64,000 nt of DNA from Bacillus crepusculi (GTDB lineage Bacteria; Bacillota; Bacilli; Bacillales; Bacillaceae): assembly GCF_014764715.1 (NCBI RefSeq), contig NZ_JACXXE010000009.1, positions 1-64,000 of the forward strand. The letters are read 5' to 3'. The position numbers and the translations under genes are program-made. Positions 17,053-28,290 of the stretch are shown in pieces (positions within the stretch are counted from its first letter, which is position 1; every line of letters begins with the position of its first letter). The notes under the pieces were generated by a model. It was not told where the DNA came from, searched no databases, and saw only the letters and a list, made by a program, of their open reading frames with translations.

Positions 17053-17970
17053 ATGGAGTTTTTACTTGTCTTAATGCCAGTGTTCGGCATTTTCCTCATA
17101 GGGTACATCGGGCAGAAGGCCATTGGTTTTGACATACATACGCTCTCATCCATGTCTTTATATTTAATGTCACCATTTCTTGCATTTGACACCTTTTATC
17201 AAAACAAAGTGTCAATGGACTATGTGTACCTATCCATTTTTGTCATCGGGCTTTGCCTTTCCCTTATTTTATGTGTCTTTATTTTATCTCGTATTTACGG
17301 TTATTCGAATGAAACGTATTGTGCAATGGTTCTGTCGTCAGCATTTATGAATAATGGAAATTACGGCACGCCCGTTGTCCTGCTTGTCTTTGGAGCAGCT
17401 GGTTTAGATATTGCGATTGTTTTAATGGTTCTTCAGCAGCTTGTCATGAGTACAATCGGCATGTATTACGCGGCAAAGGGCGGAGAGGATGCGGGAGATC
17501 TAAAGGTTGTATTGAAAAAAGTGCTGCGTATGCCAGTTGCATACGGGGCGCTCATCGGTCTATTATTTCAGCTCATTGACCTTTCATTACCTAAAGAGCT
17601 CATGACGGGTATTCAGCTTGTTGGGGATGCAGCGATACCGACGATTATGCTTATTTTAGGCATGCAGCTCGCAGTGATTTCTTTTAAACAAGTGGATTAT
17701 CGCCATATTTCCTATGCTGTGCTGTTGAAGCTATTTATCTCACCACTGATCGCATTTGGCTTTACGCTCATTTTACCGGTAGATGATCTGGTGAAACAAA
17801 TTATGATCTTAGTTGCAGCCATGCCGACTGCAGCGAATACCACGCTGATGGCTGTACAATTTCGAACGAAGCCTGAGTTTGTCTCAAGCGCAACATTTCT
17901 CAGTACAATCTTAAGTATCGTCACTTTGCCTGTTTTATTATGGATTTTATCCATGCACCCTCTGGGATAG
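17053..17970 (+). CDS. AEC-family membrane transporter
   Basis: A 305-residue integral membrane protein with about ten hydrophobic segments in two five-helix halves, as in auxin-efflux-carrier (AEC) permeases such as malate or malonate carriers. The inter-half motif FMNNGNYGTPVVLLVFG and the C-terminal MPTAANTTLMA are typical. SD is weak. It is followed 28 bases later by a PucR regulator and then an aminotransferase, suggesting uptake or export of an organic or amino acid handled by them. Confidence 0.85.
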   Translation: MEFLLVLMPVFGIFLIGYIGQKAIGFDIHTLSSMSLYLMSPFLAFDTFYQNKVSMDYVYLSIFVIGLCLSLILCVFILSRIYGYSNETYCAMVLSSAFMNNGNYGTPVVLLVFGAAGLDIAIVLMVLQQLVMSTIGMYYAAKGGEDAGDLKVVLKKVLRMPVAYGALIGLLFQLIDLSLPKELMTGIQLVGDAAIPTIMLILGMQLAVISFKQVDYRHISYAVLLKLFISPLIAFGFTLILPVDDLVKQIMILVAAMPTAANTTLMAVQFRTKPEFVSSATFLSTILSIVTLPVLLWILSMHPLG

Positions 17971-17998
17971 GGGATGGCAAACAAAGGGGGACATATGA

Positions 17999-19591
17999 AT
18001 GAATGTAGATGTTCATTTTCAAGTGTGTGATGTATTGAAAACGAAGTATTTTACGCATGCGAAAGTATTAGCTGGGGAAAAGGGACTGTTTCGGCAGGTC
18101 AAATGGGTACATGTGTTAGAAGTGCCTGCTGTAGAGGATTTATTAAATGGAGGCGAGCTCATATTAACAACAGCCGCAGGTTTCCATGATCAATTGGATG
18201 TATTTAAAGAATTTTTAAGGCAGCTGATTGACTCAGGCGCAGCCGGCTTGTGTATTGAATTTGTTCCGCTGCGCTTCGATGTGCCGGAAGAACTGGTTGC
18301 CTATGCAGAAGAACGAGATTTTCCACTCATTCTGTTTACAAAAGAAGTGAAATTCGTCAATATCACGCAGCATCTTCATACGATGATGATCGAACGACAA
18401 TATCAAATGATGGCCGACCTAGAAGCACTATCATCAAAGCTTAATGAGCTTTTACTTACTCCGCATCCGCAAATGGATATTTTAGATCAAGTGCATCAGC
18501 ATGTAAGAGGGATTCTTCTACTCATCCCTGTTCAAGGTGAGCCGATTATTTTATGTGATTCTTCGAAACAAACTGAAGAGCTTGTCATGAATTATTTGCA
18601 GTATGCGACATTGCCTAAAGGATACGAAGTGACTCAAAAACAAGTCCTCGCACTTAAACAAACATTTGCAGATCTTGTGCTCATTCATCAATCGAATACA
18701 CTCTCAGAGTTTGAACTGCTCGTGCTGGACAAAGGAGCGAATGCCCTTGCCCAGCAAACGTTAAGAGAGCTGTATACTGAAGAGCTGAAGAAGACAAAAG
18801 AAAATGAATGGCTACAAAAATGGTTTCAAGAAGAGCATACAGAAAGAGACATTTTAGAGCACCTTGAAGAAACGGAAGGGGTGAAAAAACCAACTGGCTG
18901 TGTGGTCATGCTCTTTCAAAAGCATCATCAAATCGAAGAAATCGCAGGAAATCTTTATTTTCTCGTCTCTTGCCGCTCCATCTTTCAGCGTGCGGGTTTC
19001 CATCTGATTGCATATGAGCATCAAGGACAAACCTTGTTTATTTTATTGAACACAAGAAAGAGAGAGGACTGGAAAGAGCGAGCAGAGAAGGCTGCAAGCG
19101 AAATCAAACAATTGTATGATCGGGAGCAGCCCCGAGGAACCAAGATCAATTTTGGCATCGGTCAATATTGTGAGCAGTTTCAGCATATGAGACAAAGCTT
19201 TCAAACAGCAAAAGAAGTGCTGCATTTAAAAAAAGTGATGCCCCAGCGTGTGGAAAGCCCATTTTATCAAGATTTACATATGCTCCGCCTCCTGCCTATT
19301 ATGAAGGAAAGTGGCTTACTAGAATGCATGGTAAGAGAATATTTAGAGCCAGTGATTGTCTATGATAAGCAAAATAGCGGCAGGCTCTATCAAACGCTGA
19401 ACATCTTTTTACAGACAAATGGATCTAAAAAAGAAACCGCAAGCCAGCTCTATATTGTCAGACAGACGCTTTATCATAGACTGGATAAACTGTATGCCTT
19501 GCTTGGAGAGGATATGATGCAAGCACCAAAACGCCAGGCGCTTGAATTTGCGATTCTTGCTTATGAATTTCTGCAAGGGGATCGCCGTTAA
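17999..19591 (+). CDS. PucR-family transcriptional regulator
   Basis: A 530-residue regulator. The PucR N-terminal domain (about 8-130) has the typical WVHVLEVPAVEDLLNGGELILTT stretch split over residues 35-60. A variable GGDEF-like middle follows (about 290-410), and a C-terminal helix-turn-helix (about 465-520, KKETASQLYIVRQTLYHRL) of the HTH_30 type seen in PucR and AdeR. Effectors of this family are purine or amino-acid metabolites. Gene order suggests control of the adjacent transporter and/or yhxA (inference). SD AAAGGGGG. Confidence 0.88.
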   Translation: MNVDVHFQVCDVLKTKYFTHAKVLAGEKGLFRQVKWVHVLEVPAVEDLLNGGELILTTAAGFHDQLDVFKEFLRQLIDSGAAGLCIEFVPLRFDVPEELVAYAEERDFPLILFTKEVKFVNITQHLHTMMIERQYQMMADLEALSSKLNELLLTPHPQMDILDQVHQHVRGILLLIPVQGEPIILCDSSKQTEELVMNYLQYATLPKGYEVTQKQVLALKQTFADLVLIHQSNTLSEFELLVLDKGANALAQQTLRELYTEELKKTKENEWLQKWFQEEHTERDILEHLEETEGVKKPTGCVVMLFQKHHQIEEIAGNLYFLVSCRSIFQRAGFHLIAYEHQGQTLFILLNTRKREDWKERAEKAASEIKQLYDREQPRGTKINFGIGQYCEQFQHMRQSFQTAKEVLHLKKVMPQRVESPFYQDLHMLRLLPIMKESGLLECMVREYLEPVIVYDKQNSGRLYQTLNIFLQTNGSKKETASQLYIVRQTLYHRLDKLYALLGEDMMQAPKRQALEFAILAYEFLQGDRR

Positions 19592-19846
19592 TAAGGTTTG
19601 GTACATTTACTCATGCATCAAGTAGAATGTCTTATGGTTCTTTTCAATCAGTTGACGAACTGTCTAATGTAATCTGCCCGGCCTCTTTTCTATAATGAAA
19701 GTAACGATTGGTTCTTTCTTACGGGCGGCCTTGTTTCAGTTTCATATGCCTCACTTTTCATCCATATAATGAATGGAGAGGCGATGTGCTGCTGAACTGA
19801 TCTAAGCTTCTTTAATCATGAAAACGGATACATGGGGGCGGAAAAG

Positions 19847-21187
19847 ATGAAAATACATGAGCAGGCTCAACATCTTCAGGCGAAAGATGATCAGCTGATC
19901 TGGCATCATATGAAAGGGACAAACAAGGAAAATGAAAGCATGGTCATTCACGAGGCAGAAGGCGCATGGGTGACAGATATTCATGGAAATCGATATTTAG
20001 ACGGGATGTCAGGCCTTTGGTGTGTAAATGCCGGATATGGCCGAAAAGAGCTTGCTGAAGCGGCGTATCAGCAACTAACTACGATGCCTTATTATCCGCT
20101 GACACAAAGCCATGTACCGGCTATCAAGCTGGCTGAAAAGCTAAATGAATGGCTTGGCGGTGACTATGTCATCTTTTTTTCCAACAGCGGCTCTGAAGCC
20201 AATGAAGCCGCATTTAAGATCGCAAAGCAATATCATGCGCAAAAGGGAGAGAGCACACGAACAAAATTCATCTCCCGGTATCGATCGTATCACGGTAATA
20301 CAGCAGCAGCTCTTGCCGCAACGGGCCAAGCGCAGCGTAAATACAAATATGAACCGTTAGGACAGGGCTTTATCCACGTCGCTCCGCCTGATCTGTATCG
20401 GCATCCTGAAGACCAAGAAAGCTTGGCAAGTGCTGAGGCAATTGATCAAGCAATGACATGGGAATTAAGTGAGACCATTGCTGGCGTCATCATGGAGCCG
20501 ATTATTACAGGAGGCGGTATCCTAATGCCGCCAAAAGGGTATTTGAAGAAGGTAAAAGACATCTGTGAAGCACATGGAGCGCTCCTTATCGTGGATGAAG
20601 TCATCTGCGGCTTTGGCCGGACAGGAAAGCGGTTTGGCTTTATGCATGAGGAAGTGAAGCCAGATATCATCACTATGGCGAAAGGGATCACAAGCGGCTA
20701 TTTACCGCTTTCTGCAACATGCGTCAAACGGGAAATCTATGAAGCCTATGCAGGAGAGGATACGTATGACCGGCTGCGTCATGTGAATACATTTGGTGGT
20801 CATCCTGCATCCTGTGCGGTTGCACTTGCCAACCTAGAGATCATGGAAAACGAGCAATTAGTGGAACGGTCTGACGCGCTTGGCAGAGAGATGCTTGAAC
20901 GTTTGCAGGCGTTAAAGGAACATCCATTTGTCGGTGATGTCAGAGGAAAAGGCTTGCTGTTTGGAATTGAGCTTGTGCAAAATCAACAGTCAAAAAAGCC
21001 AGCTGATCCAAGTGTTGTCGGTCAATTGATTGCAGAATGTAAAAAACGCGGGCTGATCATTGGGAAAAATGGCGATACGGTCGCTGGCTATAATAACGTT
21101 GCCCAGCTTGCACCGCCGCTAAATATCACTGACGAAGACGCCTCATTTATCATCAATACACTAAAAGAAAACATCGCGCAGCTATAG
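19847..21187 (+). CDS. yhxA: Class III aminotransferase YhxA
   Basis: A PLP-dependent omega-amino acid/amine:pyruvate-type transaminase. Counted from an upstream ATG (19832), SNSGSEANEAA spans 117-127, Asp255 (LIVDEV) and Lys284 (TMAKGITSG) are the cofactor residues. The ATG at 19847 is preferred because GGGGGCGG lies five bases upstream, giving 446 residues; the ATG at 19832 has no clear SD. The 255 bases before it hold only AT-rich DNA and weak promoter-like boxes. The amino donor is unknown. Confidence 0.88.
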   Translation: MKIHEQAQHLQAKDDQLIWHHMKGTNKENESMVIHEAEGAWVTDIHGNRYLDGMSGLWCVNAGYGRKELAEAAYQQLTTMPYYPLTQSHVPAIKLAEKLNEWLGGDYVIFFSNSGSEANEAAFKIAKQYHAQKGESTRTKFISRYRSYHGNTAAALAATGQAQRKYKYEPLGQGFIHVAPPDLYRHPEDQESLASAEAIDQAMTWELSETIAGVIMEPIITGGGILMPPKGYLKKVKDICEAHGALLIVDEVICGFGRTGKRFGFMHEEVKPDIITMAKGITSGYLPLSATCVKREIYEAYAGEDTYDRLRHVNTFGGHPASCAVALANLEIMENEQLVERSDALGREMLERLQALKEHPFVGDVRGKGLLFGIELVQNQQSKKPADPSVVGQLIAECKKRGLIIGKNGDTVAGYNNVAQLAPPLNITDEDASFIINTLKENIAQL

Positions 21188-21211
21188 CAGAGAATCTTCT
21201 CTGCTTTTTTC
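21187..21211 (+). terminator. yhxA terminator
   Basis: GCAGAGAA/TTCTCTGC stem with a 2-base apex by strict pairing (effectively a 4-6-base loop), then TTTTTT. Confidence 0.75.
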
Positions 21212-21330
21212 TATGGAACAAGTTGCTAGGTGAAATCGGTATTCGGCACACTAGGTGTGTTGAAAAATAGAAGATATTCTATTACTGTTAGGAGAAGGCT
21301 GAACCAATACACTTTAGAAGGAGACGGCAT

Positions 21331-21888
21331 ATGAGTTTTCATGATCAACCCATTCTACCTGCTGTTCGCAATATGAAGCAATTTGAGGAATTTTTAAAAA
21401 GTCCATTTACATATGGAGTCTTACTTGATGTTCACTTAGGCCGGCTTAAGGGCATCATGAATGAAGCGAATGCTCATCACAAAAAAATGTTTGTCCATGT
21501 CGATCTCATTCACGGAATCAAACATGATGAGTATGGAACGGAGTTTATTTGTCAGGAAATGAAGCCAGCAGGAATTATTTCTACTAGGTCTTCGGTCATA
21601 GTGAAAGCCAAGCAGAAAAAGGTATATGCCATTCAGAGAATGTTTTTACTTGATACAAGTGCGATGGAAAAAAGCATGGAGTTTGTTGGTAAACATCGTC
21701 CAGATTTTATTGAGGTATTGCCTGGTGTCGTGCCAGATTTAATTACAGAAGTGCGCGATAGAGCGGGAATACCAATATTTGCAGGAGGATTTATCCGAAC
21801 AAAAAAAGATGTGGAAAGAGCGCTTGAAGCAGGAGCCACAGCTGTAACGACATCAAATACTACCCTTTGGAAAGCGTTCCAAAAGTGA
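21331..21888 (+). CDS. glpP: Glycerol-3-phosphate-responsive antiterminator GlpP
   Basis: A 185-residue cytoplasmic RNA-binding antiterminator. With glycerol-3-phosphate bound it lets transcription pass the leader terminators of glpFK and glpD. The fold is barrel-like, with [16 protein letters not shown] and [14 protein letters not shown] typical of the family and a phosphate-type loop [18 protein letters not shown] near the end. SD AGAAGGAGA. Both target leaders are immediately downstream in this window. Confidence 0.95.
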   Translation: MSFHDQPILPAVRNMKQFEEFLKSPFTYGVLLDVHLGRLKGIMNEANAHHKKMFVHVDLIHGIKHDEYGTEFICQEMKPAGIISTRSSVIVKAKQKKVYAIQRMFLLDTSAMEKSMEFVGKHRPDFIEVLPGVVPDLITEVRDRAGIPIFAGGFIRTKKDVERALEAGATAVTTSNTTLWKAFQK

Positions 21889-21911
21889 AGAAGAGAAAAT
21901 GTGATAATTGA

Positions 21912-21940
21912 TTGACAACGTTTTCATCCTCTGATACTAT
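21912..21940 (+). promoter_or_regulatory. glpF promoter with overlapping cre site
   Basis: TTGACA (21912-21917), 17-base spacer, TACTAT (21935-21940): a good sigma-A promoter. TGACAACGTTTTCA (21913-21926) matches the CcpA cre consensus TGWAANCGNTNWCA at all positions but one and would block the promoter on glucose, as known for glpFK in B. subtilis. Confidence 0.8.
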
Positions 21941-21964
21941 AGCACTAAGTTAATATCATGTGAT

Positions 21965-22047
21965 GGAGAAACGGAGATCCACAACAACGCTTTACTAGGT
22001 GACAAATGACCCTGACGTAAAGTATGTTTGTTGTGGATCTTTTTCTT
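21965..22047 (+). promoter_or_regulatory. glpFK leader: GlpP-controlled terminator
   Basis: A perfect 13-bp stem, AGATCCACAACAA (21975-21987) with TTGTTGTGGATCT (22028-22040), then TTTTTCTTT, lies between promoter and glpF. GGAGAAACGGAGA (21965-21977) abuts the stem and recurs in the glpD leader, so it may be part of the GlpP recognition site. Confidence 0.8.
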
Positions 22048-22102
22048 TATCTTTTCTACACATTCATAGGGGATGGCAACTGAACCAGAGGAGGAATTTT
22101 TC

Positions 22103-22918
22103 ATGACACCATTTTGGGGTGAAGTCGTAGGTACAATGCTACTCATTATTTTTGGAGGCGGTGTGTGTGCGGCAGTCAATTTAAAGAAATCACTCGCTTA
22201 CCAGTCCGGCTGGATTGTAATCGCTTTCGGATGGGGATTTGCAGTAGCCATTGCAGCTTATGCAACTGGTGGAATCAGCGGGGCCCATTTAAATCCGGCG
22301 CTGACAATTGGTCTTGCTTTAGAGGGAAGTTTTCCTTGGGCTGATGTTCCAATGTATATTACCGGTCAAATGCTTGGCGCATTAATAGGAGCAATTATTG
22401 TCTTTTTACATTACTTACCGCACTGGAAAGCAACAGACGATCCAGGTGCAAAACTAGGTGTATTCTCAACTGGTCCTGCGATTCCGCATACCTTTGCAAA
22501 CGTACTCAGCGAAGTGATCGGTACATTTGTATTGGTTCTAGGGATCTTAGCGATTGGTGCAAATAAATTTGCAGACGGAGTGAATCCGCTGATTGTTGGT
22601 TTCTTAATTGTTGCAATTGGTCTTTCTTTAGGGGGAACAACTGGTTATGCAATCAACCCTGCACGTGATTTAGGTCCGAGAATTGCACATGCGATTCTGC
22701 CGATTCCAGGTAAAGGTCCATCGAATTGGAAATATGCTTGGGTTCCTGTTGTTGGTCCAATTTTAGGCGGTGCATTTGGCGGTGTATTCTACAATGCAGC
22801 CTTTAAAGCGAATGTCACTCCAGCCTTTTGGATTGTAAGCGTTATTTTAGTTGTGGTATTGTTAGGACTCTATGTCTCTACGAAAAACCAAACAAATGCT
22901 GTAAATGAAAGTATGTAA
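22103..22918 (+). CDS. glpF: Glycerol facilitator GlpF
   Basis: A 271-residue aquaglyceroporin of the cytoplasmic membrane with six transmembrane helices and the two pore loops HLNPALT and [10 protein letters not shown]. It passes glycerol passively for capture by GlpK. The ATG at 22103 has AGAGGAGGA nine bases upstream; an earlier in-frame start at 22073 would overlap that SD and is rejected. Cotranscribed with glpK. Confidence 0.95.
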   Translation: MTPFWGEVVGTMLLIIFGGGVCAAVNLKKSLAYQSGWIVIAFGWGFAVAIAAYATGGISGAHLNPALTIGLALEGSFPWADVPMYITGQMLGALIGAIIVFLHYLPHWKATDDPGAKLGVFSTGPAIPHTFANVLSEVIGTFVLVLGILAIGANKFADGVNPLIVGFLIVAIGLSLGGTTGYAINPARDLGPRIAHAILPIPGKGPSNWKYAWVPVVGPILGGAFGGVFYNAAFKANVTPAFWIVSVILVVVLLGLYVSTKNQTNAVNESM

Positions 22919-24430
<1,512 letters not shown>

Positions 24431-24440
24431 ACCAAAAGTA

Positions 24441-24449
24441 TGGTATACT
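24441..24449 (+). promoter_or_regulatory. Extended -10 promoter for glpD
   Basis: TGG directly precedes TATACT, forming an extended -10 element just after glpK. No good -35 is visible. It starts the glpD leader. Confidence 0.55.
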
Positions 24450-24472
24450 TCAAGTAAGTTAATAGAACGGTT

Positions 24473-24543
24473 GGAGAACTGGAGAGACCGCAGGCACCGA
24501 AGTGTAGAAATACGCTTTGGGTGTTTGCGGTCTCTTTTTCTTT
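24473..24543 (+). promoter_or_regulatory. glpD leader: GlpP-controlled terminator
   Basis: AGAGACCGCA (24483-24492) pairs with TGCGGTCTCT (24526-24535), followed by TTTTCTTT. GGAGAACTGGAGA (24473-24485) overlaps the first arm and matches the equivalent box of the glpFK leader at 11 of 13 positions. Confidence 0.78.
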
Positions 24544-24569
24544 ACCGTACAACATGGGAGGAACAAGAG

Positions 24570-26231
24570 ATGACTTTTTCTAGCTTAGAAAGAGAACAAA
24601 TGCTGCAGGAAATGACAAAAAAACCATATGATGTGTTTATCATTGGTGGGGGTATTACAGGCGCCGGTACAGCACTTGATGCGGCTTCACGCGGAATGCG
24701 TGTCGGTCTTGCGGAAATGCAAGATTTCGCCGCAGGTACGTCTAGCCGCTCAACGAAACTTGTGCACGGTGGACTTCGTTATTTAAAACAATTTGAAGTG
24801 AAGATGGTCGCAGAGGTCGGTAAAGAACGTGCCATTGTATATGAAAACGGTCCGCATGTGACAACACCAGAATGGATGCTTCTGCCGATGCATAAAGGCG
24901 GGACATTCGGTAAATTTTCTACATCAATTGGACTCAGAGTGTATGACTTTTTAGCAGGAGTCAAGCATAGCGAACGCAGAAGCATGCTAAGTGCGAAAGA
25001 AACACTTGAAAAAGAACCACTTGTGAAAAAGGACGGCTTAAAAGGCGGCGGCTACTATGTTGAATACCGTACAGATGATGCACGCCTCACAATTGAAGTC
25101 ATGAAAGAGGCTGTGAAATTCGGTGCAGAAGCTGTCAACTATGCGAAAGTAAAAGAATTTATTTATGATAAAGGCAAAGTGGTCGGTGTTGTCATTGAAG
25201 ATGTTATGACGCAGAAAACATATGATGTGTATGCGAAGAAAATTGTCAATGCGACAGGTCCATGGGTCGATCAACTAAGAGACAAGGATCACTCAAAAGA
25301 AGGGAAGCACTTACAGCATACAAAAGGTATTCACTTAGTATTTGACCAATCAGTCTTCCCGTTAAAACAAGCGATCTACTTTGACACACCTGATAAACGG
25401 ATGGTCTTTGCGATTCCAAGAGAAGGCAAAACGTACGTTGGTACAACAGATACAGTGTACAAAAAACAGCTGGAACATCCGCGTATGACAAAAGCAGATC
25501 GTGATTATGTCATCCAAGCGATTCAGTACATGTTCCCTGATCTCAACATTACAGAAAAAGATGTTGAATCCAACTGGGCCGGTCTTCGCCCGCTCATTCA
25601 TGAAGAAGGAAAAGACCCTTCAGAAATTTCTCGTAAGGATGAGGTATGGACATCATCCTCAGGCTTAATCACCATTGCTGGTGGTAAATTAACAGGCTAC
25701 CGTAAAATGGCTGAACACATTGTAGACCTTGTACGTGATGGATTAAAAGAAGAAACAGGCAAAGATTACGGACCATGTAAAACGAAACATATGCCGATAT
25801 CAGGCGGACATGTTGGCGGTTCTAAAAATATGGCAGCCTTTGTTCAAGCGAAGACGGCAGAAGGAGCAGCCGTTGGTTTAACAGAACCGATTGCTCAAAA
25901 ACTCGCCGAAAAATATGGCTCAAACGTCAGCAGTGTCTTCCAGCGTGTAGAGCAGCTTCAAGGTGAAGCAGACAAACGAAACATTCCAGCGTATGTACTG
26001 GCAGAGCTTGTCTATGCGATCGAAGAAGAACTAGCTGTCACCCCTGTCGATTTCTTCTTAAGAAGAACAGGCAGCCTATTATTTAATATCAACTGGGCAA
26101 AAAAATATGCACAGCCTGTTGTTGACTATATGGCAGACCTTTTTGGCTGGGATGAAGCGACAAAGCAAAAACATCAAACAGAATTAGACCAACTGTTCCA
26201 TGAAGCAGTCGTACCGCTTGATGCTGAATAA
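24570..26231 (+). CDS. glpD: Glycerol-3-phosphate dehydrogenase GlpD
   Basis: A 553-residue FAD-dependent, membrane-associated dehydrogenase that oxidises glycerol-3-phosphate to dihydroxyacetone phosphate and passes electrons to the quinone pool. The FAD fold is [17 protein letters not shown] (about 22-38); [16 protein letters not shown] is the family signature. The ATG at 24570 has GGGAGGAAC upstream. A longer reading from 24471 would run through the leader terminator and is rejected. Confidence 0.95.
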   Translation: MTFSSLEREQMLQEMTKKPYDVFIIGGGITGAGTALDAASRGMRVGLAEMQDFAAGTSSRSTKLVHGGLRYLKQFEVKMVAEVGKERAIVYENGPHVTTPEWMLLPMHKGGTFGKFSTSIGLRVYDFLAGVKHSERRSMLSAKETLEKEPLVKKDGLKGGGYYVEYRTDDARLTIEVMKEAVKFGAEAVNYAKVKEFIYDKGKVVGVVIEDVMTQKTYDVYAKKIVNATGPWVDQLRDKDHSKEGKHLQHTKGIHLVFDQSVFPLKQAIYFDTPDKRMVFAIPREGKTYVGTTDTVYKKQLEHPRMTKADRDYVIQAIQYMFPDLNITEKDVESNWAGLRPLIHEEGKDPSEISRKDEVWTSSSGLITIAGGKLTGYRKMAEHIVDLVRDGLKEETGKDYGPCKTKHMPISGGHVGGSKNMAAFVQAKTAEGAAVGLTEPIAQKLAEKYGSNVSSVFQRVEQLQGEADKRNIPAYVLAELVYAIEEELAVTPVDFFLRRTGSLLFNINWAKKYAQPVVDYMADLFGWDEATKQKHQTELDQLFHEAVVPLDAE

Positions 26232-26235
26232 GAAA

Positions 26236-26263
26236 AAAGCCGATCGTGTATCGGCTTTTTTTA
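26236..26263 (+). terminator. glpD terminator
   Basis: AGCCGAT (26238-26244) pairs with ATCGGCT (26250-26256), followed by a T run. Confidence 0.85.
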
Positions 26264-26296
26264 TTGTTTTTTTTCTATTTGTTCATCGTTTTTTCA

Positions 26297-26362
26297 CATG
26301 TCAATGATATAACATGACATGAAGGATAATTCCATATAAAATAACAATGAATGTTATTTTAT
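26297..26362. promoter_or_regulatory. Two dyads in the pgcA upstream region
   Basis: CATGTCA (26297-26303) and TGACATG (26315-26321) form one inverted repeat. ATAAAATAACA (26336-26346) and TGTTATTTTAT (26352-26362) form a perfect 11-bp second one around ATGAA. They lie between the glpD terminator and the pgcA SD and could be operators or an mRNA hairpin. Confidence 0.4.
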
Positions 26363-26388
26363 TGATGATAAGAGCTGGGAGGACGATC

Positions 26389-28134
26389 ATGAGTTGGAAT
26401 ACGAATTATGAGCGATGGATCAATGAGAAGCACCTGGATACTGAACTAAGGGAATGGCTGGAGGCGCATCAGGATGATCATCAAGCGCTTGAAGACTGCT
26501 TCTACAAAAACCTTGAGTTCGGAACTGGAGGAATGCGCGGAGAGATTGGTGCAGGCACGAACCGAATGAACGTCTACACTGTTCGAAAAGCATCAGCTGG
26601 TCTTGCTGCGTATATTGCAAAACATGGAGAGGATGCAAAAAGAAGAGGCGTCGCCATTGCATATGATTCACGCCATAAATCTCCTGAATTTGCGATGGAA
26701 GCAGCCAAAACGCTTGCTTCACATGGCATTCAAACGTTCGTATTTGATGAACTGCGTCCGACACCAGAGCTCTCTTTTGCTGTTCGTGAGCTGAATGCAT
26801 TTGCTGGTATCGTCGTGACAGCAAGTCATAATCCACCAGAATATAATGGCTATAAAGTATATGGAGAAGATGGCGGGCAGTTGCCGCCATTTGAAGCAGA
26901 TCAAGTTATTCAAGAAGTAGATGCAATTGAAAATGAATTGGCCATTTCAGTAGAGCCAGAAGAAACATTAAAACAAAAAGGGCTCATTCACATCATTGGA
27001 GAAGAAATCGATCATGCCTATATTGAAAAATTAAAAACCATCAGTGTGCATCCTGAGCTTGCAGATGAAGTCGATGTCAAAGTGGTGTTTACTCCGCTTC
27101 ATGGTACAGCCAATAAACCTGTCCGAAACGGGCTACAGGCACTTGGCTATCAGCATGTGACTGTTGTGCCTGAACAGGAAAAACCAGATCCACAATTCTC
27201 AACGGTAACATCACCAAATCCAGAGGAGCATGCAGCGTTTGAGTATGCGATCAAGCTTGGCGAAAAGCAGAATGCCGATATCCTCATTGCAACAGACCCA
27301 GATGCAGATAGGTTAGGCATTGCGGTTAGAAATCACGAGGGAGAATTTACTGTCTTAACAGGCAACCAAACAGGAGCCTTGTTGCTTCATTATTTATTGT
27401 CTGAAAAACAAAAGCTAGGCCAGCTGCCGCCTCGTCCAGTTGTGATGAAAACCATTGTCACAAGTGAGCTTGGGCGCGCTGTTGCATCAGCATTTGGTGC
27501 GGATACCATTGACACGCTTACCGGCTTTAAATTTATTGGAGAAAAAATCAAGCAATTTGAAGAAAGCGGAGAATACACGTTTCAATTTGGCTATGAAGAG
27601 AGCTATGGCTATTTGATCGGTGACTTTGCTCGAGATAAAGATGCGGTGCAAGCGGCGCTTTTAGCCGTTGAAGTCGCTGCCTTTTATAAGAAACAAGGCA
27701 AGTCATTGTACGATGCTCTTGTTGATATTTTCAAGGAGTTTGGGTTTTACCGCGAAGGGTTAAAATCATTGACCTTAAAAGGTAAAGAAGGAGCGGAGCA
27801 GATTTCAGCGATCCTTCATACTTTTAGAACAAATCCGCCAGCTGCCATTGCAGGTCAGCGCATCACTATTATCGAGGATTACCAATCAAGTCAAAGACAT
27901 CTTGTAACAGAAAACAAAAAAGAAACCATTCATCTGCCGGCATCAAACGTGTTGAAATATTTCCTTGAGGATGGCTCGTGGTTTTGCTTAAGGCCTTCTG
28001 GTACCGAGCCTAAAGTGAAATTTTATATCGCGGTTAAAGGCTCATCTTTGACAGATAGCGAAGAAAAGCTGAAGCATCTATCAGATGAAGTGATGAAAGT
28101 CGTTTATGATATTGTGGAAGAAACCGCTAAATAA
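26389..28134 (+). CDS. pgcA: Phosphoglucomutase PgcA (YhxB)
   Basis: A 581-residue alpha-phosphoglucomutase of the phosphohexomutase superfamily, converting glucose-6-phosphate and glucose-1-phosphate. That step feeds UDP-glucose for teichoic acid glucosylation and glycolipids. The phospho-Ser is Ser146 in [13 protein letters not shown], the metal loop is DPDADRLG, the sugar loop GYEESYGY and the phosphate loop [10 protein letters not shown]. The ATG at 26389 has GGGAGGA eight bases upstream, preferred over 26347, which lies inside a hairpin. Confidence 0.94.
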   Translation: MSWNTNYERWINEKHLDTELREWLEAHQDDHQALEDCFYKNLEFGTGGMRGEIGAGTNRMNVYTVRKASAGLAAYIAKHGEDAKRRGVAIAYDSRHKSPEFAMEAAKTLASHGIQTFVFDELRPTPELSFAVRELNAFAGIVVTASHNPPEYNGYKVYGEDGGQLPPFEADQVIQEVDAIENELAISVEPEETLKQKGLIHIIGEEIDHAYIEKLKTISVHPELADEVDVKVVFTPLHGTANKPVRNGLQALGYQHVTVVPEQEKPDPQFSTVTSPNPEEHAAFEYAIKLGEKQNADILIATDPDADRLGIAVRNHEGEFTVLTGNQTGALLLHYLLSEKQKLGQLPPRPVVMKTIVTSELGRAVASAFGADTIDTLTGFKFIGEKIKQFEESGEYTFQFGYEESYGYLIGDFARDKDAVQAALLAVEVAAFYKKQGKSLYDALVDIFKEFGFYREGLKSLTLKGKEGAEQISAILHTFRTNPPAAIAGQRITIIEDYQSSQRHLVTENKKETIHLPASNVLKYFLEDGSWFCLRPSGTEPKVKFYIAVKGSSLTDSEEKLKHLSDEVMKVVYDIVEETAK

Positions 28135-28146
28135 GAAAGGTGACAA

Positions 28147-28178
28147 GGCCATCGTGTGAATGCATGATGGCTTTTTTC
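28147..28178 (+). terminator. pgcA terminator
   Basis: GCCATC (28148-28153) pairs with GATGGC (28166-28171), followed by TTTTTT. Confidence 0.75.
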
Positions 28179-28236
28179 TCAGCCAAAAGGATGAGAAGAA
28201 ATCATTCTTTTGGAGAAAGAGCTAAAAGGGTGCTCA

Positions 28237-28245
28237 TGGTATAAT
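28237..28245 (+). promoter_or_regulatory. Extended -10 promoter for yhcYZ
   Basis: TGG precedes a consensus TATAAT (28240-28245); no good -35. It places the transcript start near 28252, so kinase starts upstream of that are excluded. Confidence 0.6.
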
Positions 28246-28290
28246 GAGCGTAATGATAAGAGAAGGCAGCAAATGCCGGGGGTATACAGC

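Noticed and set aside
24471..24569. A 33-residue N-terminal extension of GlpD
   Set aside because: It would translate through the glpD leader terminator; the ATG at 24570 has a strong SD and gives the family length.
28210..28290. A longer N-terminus for YhcY
   Set aside because: The frame begins upstream of the TATAAT at 28240-28245, so most of it would not be transcribed; the downstream ATG gives the expected length.
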